Below, one piece after another: positions 1-3,937 of a stretch of 6,455 nucleotides of DNA; the first letter of the stretch is position 1, and every line of letters begins with the position of its first letter. This stretch comes from Planctomycetota bacterium (lineage in GTDB: Bacteria; Planctomycetota; Phycisphaerae; WQYP01). A program made the translations under genes and the position numbers. Below the pieces are notes generated by a model. The model did not search any database. It saw nothing but the letters and a program-made list of their open reading frames with translations, and had not been told where the DNA came from. Location of the stretch: contig JAJZNY010000051.1 of NCBI GenBank assembly GCA_021852245.1, positions 1 through 6,455 on the forward strand, read 5' to 3'.

Positions 1-38
1 ATGAAAGCCGCTGCAAAAAGCATGGTGAGATTCTTCAT
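1..38 (-). CDS. Start of a divergent gene with signal-peptide-like N-terminus (partial)
   Basis: Reading the minus strand from 38 gives MKNLTMLFAAAF before the window ends: a Lys followed by a hydrophobic, Ala-rich stretch, as at the start of a Sec signal peptide or membrane anchor. No Shine-Dalgarno site precedes the ATG, but a good minus-strand promoter (TTGACT, 16-base spacer, TATCAT) ends only 7 bases upstream, so transcription would begin at or next to the ATG and the mRNA would be leaderless. The gene is divergent from the leu leader. Only 12 codons are visible, so no family can be named. A later in-frame ATG lies at 23. The call rests on the promoter and the N-terminal composition, and chance is not excluded. 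Confidence 0.42.
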   Translation of the reverse strand, partial: MKNLTMLFAAAF

Positions 39-45
39 ACCGGGG

Positions 46-73
46 ATGATAAACCAGCAGGGGTGCAAGTCAA
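46..73 (-). promoter_or_regulatory. Minus-strand sigma70-type promoter for the left-edge gene
   Basis: On the minus strand, TTGACT (73-68) and TATCAT (51-46) are separated by 16 bases. Each box matches the consensus at 5 of 6 positions. The -10 box ends 7 bases before the ATG at 38, which predicts a transcript starting at the start codon or one base before it. Confidence 0.45.
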
Positions 74-143
74 GACGATACTTGGGCAAAAACGGGAGGA
101 ATGCTCGCGGGCCGGATCATTTTTTTCCTGCTGCCGTGGCGAT

Positions 144-171
144 TTGACTTTTTTGCAGCGGGTTGTATGCT
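144..171 (+). promoter_or_regulatory. Promoter of the leu leader and leuA
   Basis: TTGACT (144-149) and TATGCT (166-171) are separated by 16 bases. The -35 box matches the consensus at 5 of 6 positions and the -10 box at 4 of 6. A TG lies directly before the -10 box. The predicted start is near A178, which leaves about 16 bases before the leader-peptide ATG and makes a short transcript leader, as in known amino-acid attenuators. The 39-143 stretch upstream holds the divergent promoter and otherwise nothing I can support. Confidence 0.5.
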
Positions 172-193
172 GCTGGGAGCTGAAAGGGAATTT

Positions 194-256
194 ATGAACG
201 ACATCTCCTACAGCCTGCTGCTTCTACTTACGCGAGTTATTTCGGCTGGCTCATAG
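194..256 (+). CDS. leuL: Leucine attenuator leader peptide
   Basis: A 20-codon ORF encodes MNDISYSLLLLLTRVISAGS, with five consecutive Leu codons (CTG CTG CTT CTA CTT, 215-229) followed shortly by Val and Ile codons. A ribosome binding site, AAAGGGA (183-189), lies 4 bases before the ATG. The ORF sits between a promoter and an intrinsic terminator directly ahead of leuA. This is the classic layout of the leu leader peptides of enterobacteria, where ribosome stalling at Leu codons when charged tRNA-Leu is scarce prevents termination. The peptide itself probably has no other function. The TAG stop (254-256) lies inside the upstream arm of the proposed antiterminator, so a ribosome that finishes the peptide would mask that arm. 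The gene is recognised by its layout, since leader peptides are not conserved in sequence. Confidence 0.85.
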   Translation: MNDISYSLLLLLTRVISAGS

Positions 257-297
257 GGTGTTCCCTGCATTTTGATAGTTTCTGAAACCCTGCGAGC
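249..297 (+). promoter_or_regulatory. Antiterminator helix of the leu attenuator
   Basis: Bases 249-259 (GCTCATAGGGT) can pair with 287-297 (ACCCTGCGAGC). AGGGT pairs with ACCCT, GCTC pairs with GAGC, and between them lie one G-U pair and one A-C mismatch. The downstream arm is the left arm of the terminator, so the two structures exclude each other. A ribosome stalled on the Leu codons (215-229) would leave 249-259 free and favour this helix, while a ribosome at the stop codon would cover 249-259 and favour termination. A possible protector pairing is CAGCC (211-215) with GGCTG (244-248), and a local AGGG/CCCT hairpin (255-266) is another competitor. The pairings are visible by eye; I computed no energies. 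Confidence 0.7.
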
Positions 298-321
298 AAA
301 ATCGCGGGGTTTTTTGTTTTT
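285..321 (+). terminator. Intrinsic terminator (attenuator) ahead of leuA
   Basis: Bases 288-295 (CCCTGCGA) pair with 302-309 (TCGCGGGG) in an 8-bp stem with one G-U pair and a 6-base loop. Three A-T pairs extend the base (285-287 with 310-312). A T-rich tract, TTTTTTGTTTTT (310-321), follows. The terminator lies between the leader peptide and leuA, only 14 bases before the leuA ATG, so it can only act as a conditional terminator for leuA. Confidence 0.85.
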
Positions 322-335
322 ATGGAGTTTTTATC

Positions 336-1907
336 ATGGCGGATCAGCAAACGAGCTCTAACCCATCACGAATCCTGATTTTTGACACCACACTGCGCGA
401 CGGAGAGCAGTCACCGGGCGCCTCATTAAACCTGCACGAAAAGATAGAAATTGCCCATGCTCTGGAGCAATTGGGCGTGGACATTATTGAAGCCGGTTTT
501 CCCATCACCAGTCCGGGGGACTTTGAAGCCGTCCGCACCATTGCCGGCGAATTGAAGCGGGCGACGGTCGCCGGTCTGGCCCGCTGTACGGAACGCGACG
601 TCGTTCGCGCCGGTGAAGCGGTGCAGCATGCCGCTCACGGCCGGATACACATTTTCTGCGCCACAAGCAAAATTCATCGAGAATTCAAATTACGCAAGGC
701 GAAGGAGGAGATCATCCGGCTTACAGTGGAGAGTATTAAACTGGCGCGAAATTTTACAGCGGATATCGAATTTTCGCCGGAAGATGCCAGCCGCACGGAA
801 CCTGATTTTCTTGCAGAAGTGGTGCACGCCGCGATTGATGCCGGAGCAACCACCATTAACTGCCCTGATACCGTGGGGTATGCGGTACCGGAGGAATACC
901 AGCAGCTTTTTGAACGATTGATCGCCGATGTACCCGGTGCCGACAAAGTAATTTTCAGCGCCCATTGCCACGATGACCTCGGTTTGGCGGTGGCGAACTC
1001 TCTGGCGGCGGTACAGGGAGGTGCACGGCAGATTGAATGTACAATCAATGGGATCGGCGAGCGAGCCGGTAACGCGGCGCTGGAGGAAATTGCGATGGCG
1101 CTGCGCACGCGTGCGGATTATTTCCCCTACACAACCGGCATTGTTTCCACCCGTTTGGTACCCACCTCACGGTTGGTCAGTACCCTCACCGGACTTCATG
1201 TGCAGCGCAACAAGGCCATCGTGGGCGAGAATGCTTTCGCACACGAATCGGGGATTCATCAGGACGGCATGCTGAAAGAGCGGCGGACTTATGAAATCAT
1301 TGCGCCAGCTGATGTCGGCCTCGTGCAGACGAAACTGATCCTGGGCAAGCACAGCGGTCGCCACGCGTTCCGCAACCGGCTTGAAGAATTGGGGCATCGG
1401 CTGGATGATTCAGCGCTCGACAAGGCGTTTGAACAATTTAAGGTGCTCTGCGATAAGAAGAAGGAAATCTATGATGAGGATTTAGAAGCCCTTGTGGAGC
1501 AGCAGCTTGAAGGGGAACGGCAACTTTTCAATCTGACCAATATGCAGGTGATGTCCGGGATGAATGGCACCGCCACCGCTATGATCACATTGGTTGATTC
1601 GGCGGGTGTTCAGATAACCGATGCCGCAACCGGGGATGGTCCGATCGATGCGATGTTTGCCGCCATCAGCCGGTTGACCAAAATCTCGGCTACTTTGGAC
1701 TCTTATCAGGTGCGGAGCGTGACGGGCGGAAAGGAGGCCCAAGGTGAAGTGAGTGTTGAGCTTTCGCACAGCGGACGGCGTGTCCGGGGGCGTGGTTTCA
1801 GCACAGATATCCTCGAGGCATCCGCACGGGCTTATCTGGCTGCGATCAACCGAATCCGCACCATGACGGAGCGCAAAATCGGCCAAGCTTCTTCACTCGA
1901 AGCCTGA
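336..1907 (+). CDS. leuA: 2-isopropylmalate synthase
   Basis: LeuA condenses acetyl-CoA with 2-oxoisovalerate to 2-isopropylmalate, the first committed step of leucine synthesis in the cytosol. The 523-residue length is usual for bacterial LeuA. The N-terminal TIM-barrel (about residues 13-285) has the HMGL-family signature TLRDGEQSPGA (19-29). Its expected divalent-metal ligands are D22, H210 and H212 (in AHCHDD) and N246 (in GERAGNAALEE). The subdomain motif AHESGIHQDG is at 302-311. The C-terminal LeuA dimerisation/allosteric domain (about 390-515) has TGDGPIDAMF (432-441), which suggests leucine feedback inhibition. The start is supported by GGAG (324-327), 8 bases before the ATG. Transcription is probably controlled by the upstream Leu-codon attenuator, and the gene is closed by its own terminator, so leuBCD must lie elsewhere. 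A homocitrate or citramalate synthase is less likely given the leader peptide and C-terminal domain. Confidence 0.96.
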   Translation: MADQQTSSNPSRILIFDTTLRDGEQSPGASLNLHEKIEIAHALEQLGVDIIEAGFPITSPGDFEAVRTIAGELKRATVAGLARCTERDVVRAGEAVQHAAHGRIHIFCATSKIHREFKLRKAKEEIIRLTVESIKLARNFTADIEFSPEDASRTEPDFLAEVVHAAIDAGATTINCPDTVGYAVPEEYQQLFERLIADVPGADKVIFSAHCHDDLGLAVANSLAAVQGGARQIECTINGIGERAGNAALEEIAMALRTRADYFPYTTGIVSTRLVPTSRLVSTLTGLHVQRNKAIVGENAFAHESGIHQDGMLKERRTYEIIAPADVGLVQTKLILGKHSGRHAFRNRLEELGHRLDDSALDKAFEQFKVLCDKKKEIYDEDLEALVEQQLEGERQLFNLTNMQVMSGMNGTATAMITLVDSAGVQITDAATGDGPIDAMFAAISRLTKISATLDSYQVRSVTGGKEAQGEVSVELSHSGRRVRGRGFSTDILEASARAYLAAINRIRTMTERKIGQASSLEA

Positions 1908-1914
1908 GGATGAC

Positions 1915-1972
1915 AAAAAAGCAACCGGCATTGGAGGCTCGTGCCGAGCTCCAATGTCGGTTTTACCTTTTT
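1915..1972. terminator. Strong bidirectional intrinsic terminator after leuA
   Basis: Bases 1923-1936 pair with 1949-1962 in a 14-bp stem with a single G-U pair. Four inner pairs (1938-1941 with 1945-1948) cap the stem. T-rich sequence (1961-1972) follows on the plus strand and six A's (1915-1920) precede the stem, giving a T tract when read on the minus strand. It can therefore stop leuA transcription rightward and the small basic gene leftward. It starts 8 bases after the leuA stop codon. Confidence 0.9.
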
Positions 1973-1987
1973 AAGTCTATCCGTGTC

Positions 1988-2042
1988 ATGGGGACTTAGC
2001 GACGGAGCGGTGGATATAACCGAGCGTACAAAGAGGCCCCAT
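1988..2042 (-). other. Possible structured tail after the small basic gene
   Basis: ATGGGG (1988-1993) and CCCCAT (2037-2042) are perfect inverted repeats enclosing a second short inverted repeat, CGGT (2008-2011) and ACCG (2019-2022). The block lies just downstream of the minus-strand gene ending at 2054, so it would form a bulged hairpin in that transcript's 3' end. No T tract follows, so it is not an intrinsic terminator by itself. It may be chance. Confidence 0.2.
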
Positions 2043-2053
2043 CGAAAAGATGA

Positions 2054-2134
2054 TCACTGGAGATGATGCCGAGCCTTCCATTTGGCGTGCCGTTTTTTGC
2101 TGCCGATCTTTCGTCTTCTACGCGGTTTGGGCAT
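2054..2134 (-). CDS. 26-residue highly basic small protein
   Basis: This short minus-strand ORF begins MPKPRRRRKIGSKKR and continues with alternating His, Lys, Trp and Arg to a Leu-Gln end. Of 26 residues, 12 are Lys or Arg, 3 are His and none is acidic. The ATG at 2134 follows GGAG (2144-2141) with an ideal 6-base gap, and a promoter (TTGACG, 17-base spacer, TAAACT) lies about 80 bases upstream. Composition and size resemble the tiny RNA-binding ribosomal proteins of bacteria, such as bTHX, mycobacterial bL37, or the short bacterial AURKAIP1/COX24-type proteins. I cannot assign it to any of these by motif. It would most likely bind rRNA. It stands alone, convergent with leuA and downstream of the methyltransferase gene. 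The evidence for translation is the site arrangement and the strongly non-random composition. Confidence 0.68.
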   Translation of the reverse strand: MPKPRRRRKIGSKKRHAKWKARHHLQ

Positions 2135-2217
2135 TCATTACTCCAGTTTCACTGCGTTGTTCTCAATCGATTCGAGGCGGTGCCACGACGACATCGGTCC
2201 CGAAACTTCAGCCATCG

Positions 2218-2246
2218 AGTTTAGGGGCGGCGGACAGTCTCGTCAA
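2218..2246 (-). promoter_or_regulatory. Promoter for the small basic protein gene
   Basis: On the minus strand, TTGACG (2246-2241) and TAAACT (2223-2218) are exactly 17 bases apart. They match the consensus at 5 and 4 of 6 positions. The predicted start is near 2211, giving a 5' untranslated region of about 77 bases before the ATG at 2134. The promoter lies in the gap after the methyltransferase stop, so the small gene need not depend on readthrough. Confidence 0.5.
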
Positions 2247-2280
2247 TCCTGCGCCCTATCTGACTGACGAAATAGCCCGG

Positions 2281-2907
2281 TTACGATTTGATTTTGCAGG
2301 CGATGAAATCAATCAGTGCCGACGGGCCGACATGCGCCGTGCCCTCCTGTATATCGGCCTCGTATGATTCCACCCGAATAATCTCCATGGACGAAAACGC
2401 ATCTCGCAATAATTCTTCGGTGTAGCAGTGCGCCGGATCGGACGGTCCACCCGTGGCGTAGCGTGTCTGCTCCGGTCGGTATCCATGCAACAACAGCAGA
2501 CCTCCGGGGCGAAGTACCGACTGCATTCGTCTGAAAAACTCCGGCCTCTCTGTTGGTGGTACAAATTGAACGAAAATGGCCACCACAGCATCGTAGGCTT
2601 CGGTAGGCCATGACCAATTCAGCAAGTCTGCCTGTTCGAAATTGACGCTTACTCTCTGCGTCTCGGCAAGTTGGCGGGCACGGGCAATGGCAGTCGGTGA
2701 AATCTCAATGGCGTGGACACGGGCACCAAGCTGAGCGATAAATATGCTGTTCCGCCCCTCCCCATCGGCAACAGAAAGCACTTCTGCCCCATTTTGGATC
2801 AGAGATGCATGCTGAGTGATAAATTGGCTCGGTTCTCTACCGAAGAGGTAATCTTTGGCAGCAGCGTAGCGGTTTTCCCACTGTTCCGCCGGGGTCATCT
2901 GGGGCAT
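2281..2907 (-). CDS. Class I SAM-dependent methyltransferase (TehB-like)
   Basis: This 208-residue protein has a Rossmann-type methyltransferase fold. The SAM-binding motif I is VLSVADGEGRNS (43-54), an Asp-Gly-Glu-Gly variant of the usual glycine-rich loop. The acidic residue expected to bind the SAM ribose is E68 in VHAIEIS. Later motifs are ADLLNW (93-98), YDAVVAIFVQF (105-115) and VLRPGGLLLLHGY (131-143). The N-terminal pattern WENRYAAAKDYLFGREPSQF (10-29) is typical of small cytosolic methyltransferases annotated as TehB- or thiopurine-methyltransferase-like, so the substrate is probably a small molecule, unknown here. The start at 2907 is supported by AAAGGA (minus strand, 2919-2914), 6 bases before the ATG; Met4 is worse placed. 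It follows the amidotransferase gene by 70 bases on the same strand with no clear terminator or strong promoter between, so co-transcription is likely. Confidence 0.85.
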   Translation of the reverse strand: MPQMTPAEQWENRYAAAKDYLFGREPSQFITQHASLIQNGAEVLSVADGEGRNSIFIAQLGARVHAIEISPTAIARARQLAETQRVSVNFEQADLLNWSWPTEAYDAVVAIFVQFVPPTERPEFFRRMQSVLRPGGLLLLHGYRPEQTRYATGGPSDPAHCYTEELLRDAFSSMEIIRVESYEADIQEGTAHVGPSALIDFIACKIKS

Positions 2908-2977
2908 GCCTTATCCTTTCCGTGATCAAAATCAACCGTCCGTCCGACAATTATCCCATTGATTGACGCCTCGACCA

Positions 2978-3676
2978 TTATGGCAACCGCGTGAGCCAAT
3001 CACGGATACATTTCTGGCCGGCAACGCCCGCCGCAGCACCGAAGCGGCGGCAATCATCGCGAAGTTGCGGAACCGTCACGCCGGGCGTACACGCTATCTC
3101 AACGGCGTGGCCGATCAGCCACCGTTCAAATCCGCGACCGTCATTTTCAGGGTGAAATTGAAATCCTAATATATGCGGCCCCATGGCAAAAGCTTGATTG
3201 CGGCAAGTGCGTGTAGAGGCGAGACGTGTCGCCCCCGCAGGCAGTTCAAAGTAATCCCCATGCCAGTGCAGCATTGGAATATCCGCAAGATGCCGCAGTG
3301 GCCCATCGCGCCCGGCGTCGGTGAGTTCAACCGGAGCCCAGCCAATTTCCTTCGCCGGTCCAGGCCGAACTTCCGCCCCCAGTGCTTTGGCCATGAGTTG
3401 CGCCCCGAGACAGATTCCCAGCGTCGGTCGTCGCTCTGCGATCCTGTTGCGGAGCAGAGCGAGTTCCTGCTCGAGAAATGGGTAAAGTGCCTCCTCGTAA
3501 GCACCGATCGGGGCGCCAAGCACTATCAGAAAATCGGCGCGCATGCCCATTTCATGATCGATGCCGTCAACTCCGACATCCACATAACGGATGTCATAAT
3601 TCAGTTCCGCCAGTGGATGGGCGAACGCACCAAGATCTTCAAAGTGGACGTGACGAATGACGACGGCGTGACGCAT
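2978..3676 (-). CDS. Class I glutamine amidotransferase domain protein
   Basis: This stand-alone 232-residue GATase-1 protein resembles the glutaminase half of GMP synthase and related enzymes. The nucleophile elbow is GICLGAQ with C89 (87-93), and the other triad members are H175 and E177 in FQFHPE (172-177). The oxyanion-side motif is VLGAPIGAY (52-60). All three catalytic residues are present, so glutaminase or gamma-glutamyl hydrolase chemistry is possible, but the acceptor is unknown; related single-domain proteins are often just annotated as glutamine amidotransferase. The start at 3676 is supported by AGGAG (3685-3681), 4 bases before the ATG. A near-consensus promoter (3738-3766) drives it. 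It is divergent from the ClC gene and is followed by the methyltransferase. No synthetase partner is visible. The last 45 residues are a less conserved tail. Confidence 0.87.
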   Translation of the reverse strand: MRHAVVIRHVHFEDLGAFAHPLAELNYDIRYVDVGVDGIDHEMGMRADFLIVLGAPIGAYEEALYPFLEQELALLRNRIAERRPTLGICLGAQLMAKALGAEVRPGPAKEIGWAPVELTDAGRDGPLRHLADIPMLHWHGDYFELPAGATRLASTRTCRNQAFAMGPHILGFQFHPENDGRGFERWLIGHAVEIACTPGVTVPQLRDDCRRFGAAAGVAGQKCIRDWLTRLP

Positions 3677-3719
3677 GAAGCTCCTACCTCATGTAATGGC
3701 CCAGCGGATCATTTAGCCA

Positions 3720-3736
3720 CCGCAGCAAACCTGCGG
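3720..3736. repeat. Perfect dyad at the amidotransferase transcription start
   Basis: CCGCAG (3720-3725) and CTGCGG (3731-3736) are perfect inverted repeats with a 5-base centre. They lie directly downstream of the minus-strand -10 box (3743-3738), so the predicted start (about 3731) falls inside the dyad. It could be a repressor operator or a hairpin at the mRNA 5' end. Confidence 0.4.
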
Positions 3737-3737
3737 A

Positions 3738-3766
3738 ATCATAGGCGCGTGAGGATATCGTGCCAA
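3738..3766 (-). promoter_or_regulatory. Promoter of the amidotransferase-methyltransferase unit
   Basis: On the minus strand, TTGGCA (3766-3761) and TATGAT (3743-3738) are separated by exactly 17 bases. Each matches the consensus at 5 of 6 positions. The predicted start near 3731 gives a 5' untranslated region of about 54 bases. Confidence 0.65.
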
Positions 3767-3790
3767 CCCGGTCACGGATGCTGGTTCTAT

Positions 3791-3828
3791 ACCCGCATAT
3801 CCTCCGCCAGCGATTTATATCAGCGGGT
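3791..3828. repeat. Inverted repeat in the divergent intergenic region
   Basis: ACCCGCATAT (3791-3800) is the inverted complement of ATAT-CA-GCGGGT (3817-3828), apart from a two-base insertion, around a 16-base centre. It lies between the two divergent promoters, where a shared regulator could bind. No T tract follows on either strand, so it is not an intrinsic terminator. The other bases of this 261-base region hold only the promoters and the dyad at 3720. Confidence 0.3.
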
Positions 3829-3858
3829 GGGCAGACTGAAACCCCGCATCAGCGTCTT

Positions 3859-3888
3859 TTGCCACGTCGAATTGAATTCCACTACAAT
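3859..3888 (+). promoter_or_regulatory. Promoter of the ClC gene
   Basis: TTGCCA (3859-3864) and TACAAT (3883-3888) are separated by 18 bases, and each matches the consensus at 5 of 6 positions. The predicted start is near 3895, giving about 43 bases before the ATG at 3938. This placement also argues against any translation start further upstream in the long open frame. Confidence 0.6.
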
Positions 3889-3937
3889 CGCATCGGTCCT
3901 TGGACTCGACGGCCAACGGTATAAGGAGATTTTGGAA

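Noticed and set aside
1..147. 48-codon plus-strand ORF starting at base 1
   Set aside because: It has no visible ribosome binding site or recognisable motif, and it is antisense to the divergent start and its promoter.
3..197. Frame open on the plus strand from the left edge to a TGA overlapping the leader ATG
   Set aside because: It looked like the tail of an upstream gene in an ATGA overlap, but its end is Cys/Phe-rich and unlike a conserved C-terminus, it runs through the leu promoter, and the minus-strand gene explains the left edge better.
178..335. T-box riboswitch as an alternative explanation for the leuA leader
   Set aside because: The leader is too short and no T-box consensus or specifier-loop arrangement is present. 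The Leu-codon leader peptide and paired helices fit ribosome-mediated attenuation instead.
674..1108. Long minus-strand ORF inside leuA
   Set aside because: It is a frame shadow of the strongly conserved leuA coding sequence, with low-complexity Ser/Arg/Ala composition and no initiation signals.
2050..2367. 105-codon plus-strand ORF in the gap after leuA
   Set aside because: It has no ribosome binding site, its composition is unlike a protein, and it overlaps the 3' end of the methyltransferase and the small basic gene on the other strand.
3173..3937. 255-codon N-terminal extension of the ClC reading frame
   Set aside because: It is antisense to the well-supported amidotransferase gene, has no membrane or ClC character, and lies upstream of a promoter and a good ribosome binding site that fix the start at 3938.
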